Assembly (NCBI GenBank): GCA_004431415.1 | Contig: QPMI01000549.1 | Coordinates: 1 to 64,000 of the forward strand | Direction: 5' to 3' | Origin: Cyanophora paradoxa | Taxonomy: Eukaryota > Glaucocystophyceae > Cyanophorales > Cyanophoraceae | DNA: 64,000 nucleotides | Shown here: in pieces, positions 12,179 through 23,257 of the stretch | Numbering within the stretch: position 1 is the first letter of the stretch | Layout of the letters: each line of letters begins with the position of its first letter | Made by a program: the position numbers and the translations under genes | Notes under the pieces: model-generated | Told to the model about the DNA's origin: nothing | The model's input: only the letters and a program-made list of their open reading frames with translations | Database searches by the model: none

Positions 12179-12907
12179 ACTCGGCAAGACCTAGCCTGAG
12201 CTTGAGCCGCCTGTGCTGTTATCTACACGAGCATGAGCTGACATCATAGGTACTCTGACAAATCCGTGCACCAGATCGAGCCAATCAACACAACTTTGAA
12301 ATATGTCGCCTCGCTGTTCTCCATTCGTTTCCACGAACAAGTCCCGCAGCGCTTGCAAGGCTTGAGGTGGGGGCAAGTTGATGAGAACGCCCTCTACGTA
12401 GTGCAGCATGGGGTCCAAAGCTGCACAACATATGAGAGATGCAGCAGTTAGGCCTCCGGGCTCGTGCACCAACATCGTGGCGGCGGTGTACACTGGGTCC
12501 GGGGCCGGGGGAGGGGCAGGGCCGGGGGAGGGGCAGGGCCGGGGGAGGGGCAGGGCCGGGGGGAGGGCGGGGTCGGGGGGAGATGGAGGGGCGGGGCCCG
12601 GGGGATGGGCGGGGTCGGGGGGAGGGGCGGGGCCGGGGGGAGGGGCGGGGTCGGGGGGAGATGGAGGGGCGGGGCCCGGGGGATGGGCGGGGTCGGGGGG
12701 AGGGGCGGGGCCGGGGGGAGGGGCGGGCAGTACCCCTCTCCCCCGCGTCGCACCGGCCCCCGCCGCGCCGGTCAGCGTGGGGACAAGCTCAAGGCTGGAG
12801 CGAGCGCCGCCGCTTGCCGTGCTGCCCCCGAGGCCGCCCCCGAGGCCACCACCCGCCGTGCGGCCCGCCAGAAGGGGATTGGGAGATGAGCTGGAGGTCC
12901 ACTCCAT
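12179..12907 (-). pseudogene. 5' part of gene B (copy 2), fused to the ankyrin remnant
   Basis: Start ATG at 12907. Exon 1 (MEWTSSSSPNPLLAG ... LVPTLTGAAGA) has a donor that keeps phase with the next exon (LDPMLHYVEGVLINLPPPQ, FQSCVDWLDLVHGF), so this copy is intact where copy 1 carries single-base losses. The downstream exons of gene B (below 3.9 kb) were not duplicated, so transcription would run into the truncated ankyrin gene. It could be read as the first half of a chimeric gene, but the junction is out of frame. Confidence 0.65.
12493..12728. repeat. GC-rich minisatellite (copy 2)
   Basis: Counterpart of the 4203-4436 array. The AGATGG word recurs at 12581 and 12660, a spacing of 79. 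Unit order and short-run lengths differ slightly from copy 1. Confidence 0.8.
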
Positions 12908-13140
12908 CTCTTCCTCCCCAAAGAGAGTGCTCCTGGGGTCGACATGCTGCGGAGTCGGGCATAAGACACCGAAAAGCAGCGATCGCTTGGCCAATGAGAA
13001 GGCGGTGGACGTCAAGCCCGCGGCGACCGTTAGAACTGAGAACCCAGAAGCGATCGCCGGCCCAGCAGCTCTTTGTTAGAGGTCGGACTCGCTGGGTATG
13101 GCGCCGAACACAAAGCGATCGCCGAGCAATGAGAAGGCTC

Positions 13141-13440
13141 TATGCGCGGGGCAGATCTAGCGATCCAATTGAATAGGAATCTCTATGCGAGCAAGCTCGC
13201 AGCGCTACGGGAGGCGGGCACGCACTGCAGGCGTTGGCGTTGGCTGGTGCGACGAACTTGAAGCAGCTCCTGTGCAAGCGATCGCCGGTCTATGCGCGGG
13301 GCAGATCTAGCGATCCAATTGAATAGGGAATCTCTATGCGAGCAAGCTCGCAGCGCTACGGGAGGCGGGCACGCACTGCAGGCGTTGGCGTTGGCTGGTG
13401 CGACGAACTTGAAGCAGCTCCTGTGCAAGCGATCGCCGGT
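13141..13440. repeat. ~150-bp tandem repeat, two units
   Basis: Same unit as the 4831-5431 array, beginning at 13141 and 13291. The reduced copy number explains most of the length difference between the two 8-kb copies. Confidence 0.92.
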
Positions 13441-14880
13441 CTTCATTTGGGGCTAGCACATGTACATGTACAGGACAATTCAAGTGGCTCGAATTCAGTG
13501 ATTCATGACTATTTCGCCACCAAGTCGATTTTTTTATTTGGACCGGCCGGGTCGCTGGCGCCAATGGCAAGCCGCCGGCCCGGCGCCGGGCCGGCGCCGG
13601 CCTGGCGCCAAGCCGTTGAAGCCGTCCGGGGGCTCCGGGCCCGCGGCCGCGGGCCCCGGCCCCCGGGGGCGATCGCTATCCGCGGCCGGCGCCGCTAGTA
13701 CTAGTGGCCGCGCGCCGCGGCGCGGCCGCATGGCATGAAAAAATTTGCTCGGATCATCGGATAGGTCCGGCCGCGGCCAGCTGCAGGCAGGGAGGGGGTT
13801 AACGTTGCCCTCCTCCCCGGCCCACGCGCTGGCGCGGCCGCATGGCATGTTAGCCGGCGCATGTTACATTGCGCAGGCAAGATTAAGCAAGACCACAAGA
13901 CTAATTATAAGCAAGACTAAGCCGGGCCGGCATGCGCAGCCGGCGAGGGCCGCATGCGCAGCTGCGCATGCAGGGGCGGCCGGCCGCGGGCTACTAGTAC
14001 GTATACTAGTACTACGTATACCTAGCTATAGCCTGGCAGGGCTACCGGTAGTGCCTAGCTATAACAAAGTACCGGTATACGTATAGCCTGGCCGCGCGCG
14101 CGGCCAGATGTAAGCTATTGCTTAATCAAGCGCTAGCCCGGCGGCCGGGCGGCGGGCGCCAAGCCATTCATGTCACTTGACATTTCAAGCTAGGGGCTCG
14201 TGCTGAAAAACAAGTTTTTTCGATTCATGAATTTGTAACGCTCGCGATTATCAAATCAATCCGAGTCAATCGCACTGCCGCAGTAGTACGCGGCAGCCTC
14301 AGCCGGCAGGCGCCGGCAGCACGGCTGCAGGCTGCAGCCTGCAGGGCCAGTGTGCAGGCACTGCCGCAGTGCAGGGCCTGCAGCTGCAGGCTGCAGGCTG
14401 CAGCGGCAGTACATTACTGTACATGCAGCCTGCAGCCTGCATGCGCAATGCGCATATGATGTACATAACTCTGCGGCGTACGCGTGAGGCTCAGCTTGGC
14501 AGTGCAATGCTCTGCAAGTTTGCAACCAGGCTCAACGGCTCGGGCCGCTCGCCGAGTCGGCTCAGAAATTTTGTTTCGCATTGCAGGAGTCGGCGCAGCT
14601 TAGCGGCAGCCCCTAGTACGTACTAGTACTTGTAGCTGCATCCGCGCAGGGCCGATCGCGACCTTCGGCAAGTCGACGGCAACCTTAAGTTTCGGATTCG
14701 CACCGGCGCAGCGACACGGACATTCGAGCTTCGGAAGTGCGCTCCGCGATCCGCAGATCCGGTGCCCCGCATCCCCTCCGCAAGGCTTGCGAGTCGGAAC
14801 GCGCGAAGCAGCAGCTTGCGGTTGCAGCCTGAGCTTGGAACTAAGCATGCGGGCCCATCTTCTTCCTCGGTCGGGGCGGG
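13441..14880. other. Palindrome-rich spacer (copy 2)
   Basis: Counterpart of 5432-6870 with the same order of palindromic words. No gene seen. The short differences are mostly one base in G/C runs. Confidence 0.6.
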
Positions 14881-17194
14881 ATGCCCGCGGCAGCCCTCGG
14901 GGCGCTCCTCCTCCTGCTCGGCCTCGCGCGCGCATGTCGGCCACGTCGCCCTCGCCGACTCCTTCACTGTCACGTGCGCAAGCGCCTGCCGCCTGCGCGG
15001 TCACATATACTGCGAAAGGCTACATGCACACGCGGCGCGTATAACCGGTTGAAGCGGATGCGTCGAGTTCGTCGAGAGAGTCAGAATGCATATGCAAATG
15101 GCTTAGATCCAGGTCTGATTCCTTGATGCGCAGCCTCTACAGGCACGAAGGTAATGCGAGCAACTGCGACGCGGCCAAGGCGGTCACTCCGGCCGACGCA
15201 TCTTCGCTTGGGCTCTCCACGGGGTGAGCTCCATGGCCAGCGTCTCAAAATTCACTTGCCCCTCATGCGGATATCCGATGATCGAATTCGAGCGCAGCCC
15301 TATACCGTCGACGTTACGGCACTCTCGTGCTACAAGCTCACAGACTCGGCTCACGCGAAGTCAATCCTGGTGCGTTTCGGAGCCTTCAGATTCGAATTCG
15401 GCTTGATTATATATATGCGAGCTCTCCATGCAATGATAATTTATGCACTCAAGCTTCAAATTCCACAAAACAGATCAAAGACGCCAGCGGGGCCAAAGTG
15501 AACCAGAAGACTTATGACACCGTCACGAAACTTTTCTTCGGTGAATACGGGGAGGATTCAGGGGTCGGCGCGAAGGCGATCAAGGCGCGCTTCTGCTATT
15601 CTTCTGTGCCCGTGCACGTGTTTACGCCACTGAGCCACACATTGCTTTGCATTATTGTTGCAGGGCTTTTGCTATGGAGACCAGCTGTTCGCCGTCGGAT
15701 ATTACGGCGACTTCGGAGAAGGGAAAGAGTGCTCGTCTGTCAGCTCGGTGCTCACCGTAGGGGTTCTTTCAGGCGACGAAGACCCGCTCTTAAGGTGCGG
15801 AGACTGCAGTTATAAACTTTTGATAAAGAGAGCCGTAGCTGCCCTCTGCTCAGATACGGGGGCTCCTCCCATTGTGAGCGCCTGAACAAGGCCGAGCTGT
15901 ACGGTGGACAGGCGCTGAGTTACAAGCTGGCGTGCACAACCGCCACTCTGAAGACGTCCCCGGGGGCTTCCGGATCCGTCGAGTACACGTGCGAATAATT
16001 TAAATGATTCGCAGTTGGTATACGTAGGTCTGAAGCTTTTTATCTGCTTCTGTACATGTGCAGAGTGACTCGAAGAAAGAGCGGGGAGACCGGGAGCGGT
16101 TGTTCCGACACTTCAATTGTCATGCCGCCTGAAGACGCAAGCAAGTTTGGCGTCCCTCTCTCTGTGCGCCCCATGTACAGCTTTAGGAAACTTGCACTAA
16201 CGCAAACATTGTTTTTAGCCGTGGTATCTTCCGTTTACCTCGGACACTTGTGTCAAGCAGCCGCGGACCTCGGCAAAAGCGGTACGCGCATTTTTTTCGT
16301 GATCAAAATTAAATCACTTCAACGTCATCTGTAAACTTGCAATTGCGCTCGCCCAGGTCCGGGACTCGACTGGCGCCGTGCACGATCTGACAACTGTCCT
16401 CTTCCCTACCATAAGGCCCGAGTCGGAGGTCCCGGATTCTTATCAAAAGGTGCAATGCGGCGCCGGCGCATTATTAATGTCCTGTGTCGCTCTAGATCTA
16501 GATCTAGATTTGTTTAATTTCGAATTCCTTGTTCGCGCAGAGTTTCTGCGCCGGCGATGCCTACATCACTATGACTTTCACAGACGCGGCCTGCACTGAT
16601 ATTTCACGTGGACCTGCTCCGTATGGTAGAGCCGCACCCTGGCCGATGGCTGGCATGTGAGTCGAATCGTCGCAATCGCAACGTTTCATCGATATACCGT
16701 ATGTATAATTCGATTTTGTGCTTAGGTCGGGCGGCCCGGGCGACTGTCGTCCCTAGGGTTCAGGGCCAAAGAATTCACGGATGCAACCGACGGGAAGAGC
16801 GTGGCGCTGCACGGCAAGGCCGTCTGCAAGATCGTGGGCGCCGGCCCCGGGTCCGCGGCCGGGCCCTCGGGCTCCTCGAACTCGACCGAGAGCTCCTCGA
16901 GCTCCGGCCTCTCCGACTCCGCCAAGCTCGGCATCGGCCTGGGCGTCGGCCTGGGCGGGTGCGCCCTGGGCCCGCCCTCTAATATACATGAACGCGCTTG
17001 CACGAAATATGAAGATCTAAATTTCATCTCGAGCCTGTCGCGCATCCTTTAATTTGGCGGGACGCAGGGGCGCTCTCCTCATCCTCGCCGGCGTCGGGGC
17101 CTACTGCCTGGCCAAAAAGAAGCGCGAGCCGCGCCTCAGCTCCAAGCCCCACGGCGGCTCCGCCGTCCCCCCGCCCACTTCCCCCACCCTGTAG
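14881..17194 (+). CDS. Single-pass type I membrane protein (copy 2)
   Basis: Paralog of 6871-9189 with the same exon order. The leader is in frame here (MPAAALGALLLLLGLARA), and the exon near 15.14 kb reads LYRHEGNASNCDAAKAV with an NAS sequon. The exon IKDASGAKVNQKTYDTVTK joins GFCYGDQLFAVGYY through a GC-AG intron. Bases are missing in several G/C runs at 14.76-15.05 kb and one C is missing near 16.75 kb (CGTCCCTAGG against CGTCCCCTAGG), which would create a stop. Taken together the two copies suggest one intact ancestral frame, so the defects may be sequence errors or early decay. The stop is the TAG at 17192. Confidence 0.5.
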
Positions 17195-17666
17195 GCCTAG
17201 CTTCAGATCCCGCCGCGGCAAGCTTAAGGTACCGGTGCTATAGCCGTATACGTGCAGTATACGTAGGTGCCACGCCCTGACCCTGCCAACGCTAGCTAAG
17301 GTTGGAAATTAAAAGCAGATGCTAGAGCAGCCTATCGCTATAAATATTGTTCGAATTCGATCCGATGATCAGCGAGGAGCAGCTCCTCGGCCCCCATTGA
17401 CTCAGTGATATCGGTCACGCATATGCATATAAACGTTGATGTGTGCAATGTTTCATCGATGGACAGATCTAGAATTGTCATCTATGGGTTCTCACTAAGC
17501 CGCTGAGCAAGAATTACACTGTGACACGACTATACACTGAGAAGATTTAGACTCCCGAGTAAGAAAGAAAGATAAACAAGAATAAATTACGCATACGCAT
17601 CCAAATACAACAATGAACGATGCCGAGCGGTGCCACGACCAGCTGCGGATCTATTCTATAGTACAA
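17195..17666. other. Convergent intergenic region (copy 2)
   Basis: Same content as 9190-9662, including the GAGGAGCAGCTCCTC hairpin near 17.37 kb. No gene seen. Confidence 0.5.
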
Positions 17667-20600
17667 TTAATTAGAAGCCTCCCGCGCGGACAGACCGGCG
17701 CGGGCAGCGGCGCACGCCGCGTGCGCGTGCCACGGGCGCGCGCACGCGTGCACGCGCGGCTGGCCATGGCCTGCGTTCGGGCCGGCCCCGCGGGGCGCGA
17801 AGGGCGGGGCGGCGGGGTTGAGGGGCCGGCGCGCTGCGGCGCTGGCGGCGGCGGCGTGCTGCCGCAGGGCCGCTGCAATCGCCTCTGAAGAGAAGGGCAC
17901 CTGCGGGGCGGAGTCAGGCGGGCCAGAAAGGGGTACGGCGGGATTCAGGGGGGCGCGCCTTGAGCTTCTTGGGGCGCGGGGAGCGCGGGGCGCGGGGGCC
18001 GGCGGGGCGGCGGCGGCGGCGGCGGCGTCGGCTTGGGCGGCGGCGGCCCTCGCTTCGAGCCCGAAGGCCTCGCAGAGGCCGGCGAGCGCCCCGGCCGCGA
18101 GCGCCCCGGCGGCCTCCGCCGGCGTCGGGAAGACCAGCAGCGCCCTGCGAACGAAGGGCGAGGCGAGGGTGAGGGGCGCACAGCTCCGAGGGGTCCGAGG
18201 GGGAGGCCGGGGGCACCTCGAGGACTCGAGGACGAAGCGGCGGATGCCGGGCGGGGGCAGCTGCGCCAGCGCCGCCGCCAGCGCCGCCGCCTCCACGCCG
18301 CCGCCGCCGCCGGCCCCGGCCCGGCCCCGGCCCCGGCCCGCGCCTCGAGAAGCACGCCGCACGCGCCCGCCCTCGCCACCGCCTCCTGCCGCGCCGCGCG
18401 CCCCGTCAGCTCGGCCCCGCCGCTCGGCCAGCGCCCCCGCGCGCGCCGAGGAAGGAGCGCACTTCGAAGTCGCAGGGCCCGGCGCGCTGCTCCCGCGCGG
18501 CGGGCGCCGGCGGCGCCGGCGGCTCCGCGGCCGCCTCCGCGGCGGCCTCCTCCCCGCCGGGCCGGGGGGCGTGCCCGGGCGGCCCCGGGGCTGCTTGGCG
18601 GGGTACAGGGCGGAGAGGGGCACGCCGGCGGCGACGCAGGCCGCCTCCACGTCGCCCCGCGCCTCGGCCCCCGCCTCCAGCGCCTGGTGGGCGGGCGGGC
18701 GGCGGGTTCTCGTCAGCGCGGGGGGCGGGGCGGCTCGGTCGGGCCGGCGCGCACGCACCGCGCGTGCAAGCTCGAGGAGACGCCTGCGGCAGGCGGCGGC
18801 CTCGGCGGCCGCCGCGGGCACGCTCGAGAGCGGCGCGAGGCCGGCGACGGCCGCCGCGAGGGCCCCGCGGTCGGCCCCGGCCCGCGCCTCCCGCCCGCGG
18901 GAGAGCAGCGGCTCCAGCGCTCCCGCGAGCGCCTGCGCGAGATCCGTCTCGGCCGAGGGCGAGGCGGGGCACGGGCGCCGTGGCGCGCGCACCCGCTCCG
19001 CCTCTGCCGTGTCGAGCTCCGCGTCGGCGCCGGCGGCGCGGGCGGCGGCGAGGGCGGCCCAGAGGCTGGCGGGGCAGGCGGCGGCGCGCGCCTCGCGCAG
19101 GGCGGCCGCGAGGGCGCAGCGCGCGCGCAGCCGCGCCAGGCGGGCGGGGTCCGGGTCCGGCAGGAGCTCCCCGAAAGCCCCTCGAGCCGGGCGCCGTCCC
19201 CGGCCCGCGCCGCCGCCTCCGCCTCCGCCCACGCCCGGGCCTGGCGTGGCCCGGTCAAGCGAGCGCGGGGAGGGGGAGGGAAGGGGCCGCGGCGCACCGC
19301 TTCGGCGGCCCGCGCTCGCTCCGCGGCGGCCGCCTCGAGCTCAGCTTCTTTGGCCCCCGCCTCCCGCGCCCCGCGCAGCGCCGCCTGAAGCCAAGGGCGC
19401 GTTTGAGAGGACTCGCGAGTGGCGGGGCGGGGCAGGCGGCGCCGGACCTCGAAGCGACGGTCGGCGGCCGGGTCGAGAGGCGCCTGGCTCGCGGCCTCGC
19501 GGACCGCGCGCAGCGCGGCCTGCAGAGGGGTCGGAGGTGAGGCGAGCGGGGCGGCGAGGGGGTACGGGGCGGGGACCTGGAGCCGCCGGAGGGAGGCGAG
19601 GGCGGCCGGGGCGTCCCCCACCGGGCCCCCGCCTGCGCTCCCCGAAGTCAGCCGCGCGCAGGGCCGCGGGCCCGGCCCGGCCCGGCGCGGGCGGGGGGCG
19701 GGCCTGGCGGGCGGCGGCGAGGGCCGGCTCGACTCGGTCCGGGTCCCCGCTCGCCAGCGCGGCCCGCAGCGCGCGCTCCGCCGAGTCCTGCCGGCGCGAG
19801 GCTCTGCGGCCGGCGCCAGCAACGGGACGGAGCCGCGCGCACCCGCCGGCGCTGCGCAAGGGCCCGCTTTCGCTCCTCCCGCTGCTGCTCGGACGCCTCG
19901 CGCGCCTGGGCCTGCCCCTCCCCTCGGTCACGTGGGGAGCGGTGGCTGGACGGCCGAGGGGCGTACCCGGCAGGTCTCGCAGGCCCCGGGCGCCTCGGGG
20001 CACGTGCCGGAGGGTCCCGGCAGCGGCCCGCACTCCGCGCCGGCGCCGGCCGGCTCCACGTCGACGGCCTGTCCGAGGCAAGGCGGGGCGGCACGAGTCA
20101 GCCGCTGCGTCTTACACGGGCCGCTGGGCGCCGGGCGGGCGCACGCGGGGGCCCCAGAGGCGGGCGAGGTCGTCCGCCAGCGCCGCGATCGCCACGCCGT
20201 CCCCGGCTGCCCCCTGCCGCGAGGTCAGCGAGAGGCGGAGGAGGAGGAGGAGGGGGAGGAGGAGGGGGAGGGGGGCGCACGGAGGCGGCGGCCGCGGAGC
20301 GGAGGCGGCGGAGGCAGAAGTCGAGGACGGGCCTCCGGACCGCGGCGCCGCAGCCGGCCTCCATCGCCAGCCGCTCGCACAGGCCCCGCACGCACCGCAC
20401 CGCCTGCCCGGCCGTCAGGAGGCGCGCACGAGGCTGGACGGGTGCAGAGCGGGGGCGCGCGTCGCGGGTTTTGCCGTTGAGGGGCGTCTCGAGGCAGAGG
20501 CGGGGCGCGTTCGCGAGGGCCAGCTCCGGGAGCGTGCGAGCCGCCCCGTCCATCTGCGGACCCGGGCGGATCGAATCAGGAAAGGTTCAAGGCCTAGGCC

Positions 20601-22703
20601 CCGGGGCGGGCGCCCGGCGCACGGAGTGGAGCGGGGAGACGGGCCCGGCCTCCGCGCAGAGGCTGCGCGGAGTTCGCGCCCCGCTCAGCGAAGACTGCGG
20701 AGGGAGGAAGCGAGGAGGGGCGCAGGCGCACGAGGCGCCGGCGGCGAGGAGCGCGTCGACGACCTCGAAGCAGGAGCCCCAGCACGCCGCCTGCGCACGC
20801 CGCCGGGCCCCCAAGTCAGAGGGGCAGGGCCGGTCGGATCTAGAGGTCAGAGAAGCGGGTGCCTGCTGGAGCGGGGTGCAGCCGTAGCCGTTGCGGCGCT
20901 CGAGGTCGGGGCGGCGGGCGAGGAGGGCGGCGAGCGGGCGGGCGTCGCCGTAGGCGTCGCAGAGGCGGCACGCGAGGTCCAGCGCCGAGAGGCCCCCGTC
21001 CCTGCCCCCGCGGAGTCGGATTTCAGAGCCTTGAGAGCGAGCGGCGGCGGCGCGGGGGCCGCAGTAGGCCCCCGTCCCTGCCCCGGCGGGGTTACTAGCT
21101 GAAGCAGCGACATGTTACTAAGAGCCTTCGGCTTGACCATTTAGAGCCTTAAGAACGAGCGGCGGTAAGGACGAGGGTTGGGAGCCTTGAGAGCGAGCGG
21201 GGGCGGCGCGGGGGCCGGGCGCACGGGTCGGCGAGGACGGGGTCGATGCCGGCGTCCAGCGCCGCCTCGACCGCCTCCAGCGCCCGCCGCGAGGCCGGCC
21301 CCCGCGCGTGCTCCGGGATGAGCTGGCGGTGCGCGTTCGTTCGCCGAGGGTTCGAGGGGAGGGGTACGCGGCGCACGTGGACGGAGGCCTCGAAGACGCC
21401 GAGGAGCTGGGAGAGGGGCGGGACACGGCGCCCGCAGCCGCAGGCGAGGCCGCAGGTGCAGACGGGGCCGCTCCAGTCGGCGGGGCCGGCGGCGTACGAC
21501 GAGGCGTAGGCGGCCAGGGTCGCCCGCACGAGCGCCGGCGAGCCCGAGGCGATGGCCCCCGCCAGCGGGCCCCCGCTCAGCGGCGACCTGCGCGGCGGGC
21601 GCGTAAGGGGAGCAAAGAGATAGGGGGTACACGGGGGGCGCGCCCGCCGGCGAAGCCGTTGCAGACGGAGAGGCACGTGGTGAGGACGCGGGCGCGGGGT
21701 ACAGAGATGGACAGGGGCCGCCCCGCGCCGCCCAGGAGGACGGAGACCAGCCGGGCCCGCCGCTCCTCCGACTCGGCCAGCGCGGCCCTGCGGGAGAGGC
21801 GGCGCAGGTCAGGAGGGCGGCGCTGCGGGCGCGGGCTCCGGGGGCCGCGCGATTGCACCAGAAGCTGCGGGGGTGGTCGCGGGCGGCGCCCCAGAAGCCG
21901 CGCTCGGTGCAGTAGGTCGCGGCGACGGGCCCGTGCGCCGAGTAGAAGTACGCGAGCTCGACGGGGCTCATCCGCACGCGCCGCCCGCAGCAGGGGCCCA
22001 CGTCGGGGTCGACGGGCGGCCCCGGGCGCGCGGGGTCGGCCCCCGCGGCGAGGAGCAGGGCGACGATGCGGAGGAGCCGGGGCAGGTCCCGGTCCAGCGA
22101 GGCGGCGTCAAGGCCGCAGTACGCCGGCGCGTGCTGCTTCACCAGCGACGGCGCGCCGGCCGCCGCCGCCTGCCGCGCGCGGCCGGGCGTCAGAGGTGCC
22201 GGCTCGGAGCCGCGGGCGGGCCGGGCCCGCGCGCGCGGGCACCTGCCGGCGGGCGGAGGCCTTGCGGGGGGCGCCCTCCGCGTTCGCCGCGAGGCTGGCC
22301 CAGAGGCCGCCGTACGCCTGGTCCACGAAGCGACGGACCGCGAGCCTGCGCGTGCGCAGCGAACGGCGGGCGCTGAGCGCGCGCGGCCGCCGGATCCGGC
22401 CCCATTCGAATCCGCGCACCAGAGCGGCGTGCAAGTGTAGCGGTCCGCGGAGGGATCGCCGAGCGCGGGGCCGTAGAGCGAGAGCCCCGTGTACGGCTTC
22501 ACGTCGTGCACCTCGTCGGCGAGCTGCGGGCTCGTGCGGAGGAACTCCTCGACGTACGCGTCGTCGGCCCGGAGGATGGCGGCGAGGAGCGAGGAGCGCG
22601 TCCATGTCTTCGAGCAGGCCGGCTCACACGCGCCGCCCAGGCGCTGCGGCCGCGCGGCGGCCGCATGGCAGCAGCTCGAGCACGCGGGAGCGGCGGGCGC
22701 CAT
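17667..22703 (-). CDS. Large ankyrin-repeat protein with alpha-helical C-terminal half
   Basis: The start ATG at 22703 opens exon 1 (22703-22420), which splices in phase to 22345-22243 and rebuilds an ankyrin motif: CTPLW joined to LAVRRFVDQAYGGL. Further exons: 22169-21859 (LLRIVALLLAAGADPARPG, MSPVELAYFY), one near 21.8 kb (AALAESEERRARLVSVLLGG), one near 21.5 kb (GPLAGAIASGSPALVRATLA), one near 21.25 kb (ALEAVEAALDAGIDPVLADP) joining DGGLSALDLACRLCDAYGD, then RNGYGCTPLQQ joined through a GC-AG intron to AACWGSCFEVVDALLAAGAS. Consecutive splices restore ankyrin consensus, which supports the model. Then follow TLPELALANAPRL, LADDLARLWGPR, a Cys segment (GTCPEAPGACETC), a charged helix (QAQAREASEQQREERKRAL) and helical L-x2-A-x3-A repeats to a TAA at 17667. 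Ankyrin repeats bind proteins; the partner is unknown. The exon at 20.18 kb spans the duplication edge. Confidence 0.75.
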
Positions 22704-23257
22704 CGAGCGGTGCGAATGCGCTCGCTGGAGCGGAGGCGATGGCTGGGTATCGCACGCATGATGGGCTGCGGTCCTGCGGATCGTCGATCCTTTCCGAAGC
22801 GGCTGTACCCCGCCAGCGCGGGTGCTTCTGCGAGCCTGCGCAGCTGCAGCTCTAGCTAAGCTCGAGCTCGGGGCATCTTCTCGGCTAGCTTCATGCACGC
22901 CTCTGCAGCTGACTTGCCTGCCCCAGAGCCGACGTCGACGTCCTTTTCGGCTTAGCGGCCCCGGCGGCGGCGGCGGGGCCGGCGCTCCGGATCCCTCGAG
23001 CTCCCTCGCCCTCGCCGAGTCGAGCCGCTGATCATGAGCTTCATTCAGGGCTCGAGCTCGACCAATAGCGAGGAAACGTTAACGCTGATCGTGCGCATGC
23101 GCAAGCTCACAGCAGATTAATCGATATCAGAGAAATTCTTTAGCTACGGCTATCAGAACAGACCGCTGTCATAGTATGTTACATTTAATTATCTGTAGAA
23201 TCCGAAGGCGCCGGACACGCAACCGCGCCGGTACTATCGATCTTTAAGCGCGCCGGC
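22704..23257. other. Intergenic region upstream of the ankyrin gene
   Basis: Lies between the ankyrin start and the TMEM53-like stop, both on the minus strand. The left half is GC-rich and may hold the ankyrin 5' UTR or promoter. The right half (23.04-23.25 kb) is AT-richer, with GCGCATGCGC and a GCCGGCGC-type palindrome. No gene seen. Confidence 0.5.

Larger units (their letters stand above)
12179..20183. repeat. Tandem segmental duplication, copy 2 (~8.0 kb)
   Basis: Second direct copy of the 3887-12178 segment. At 20183 the homology stops inside an ankyrin-gene exon that continues into unique DNA, so this copy keeps the intact ankyrin gene. Differences between copies are mostly single-base gains or losses in short G or C runs, clustered for example at 14.76-15.13 kb (bases missing here) and 4.0-4.8 kb (bases missing in copy 1). 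Confidence 0.9.

Noticed and set aside
9815-12199. Very long plus-strand open frame (about 794 codons), and a longer one at 17818-21102
   Set aside because: Arg/Pro/Ala-rich with no motif. They lie opposite the ankyrin gene, whose minus-strand exons show domain logic and splice phases. High GC removes stop codons in the shadow frames.
3887-20183. Large transposon or integrated virus
   Set aside because: No terminal repeats, target-site duplication, integrase, transposase, reverse transcriptase or capsid motif. The ends fall inside host genes and the unit is in direct tandem.
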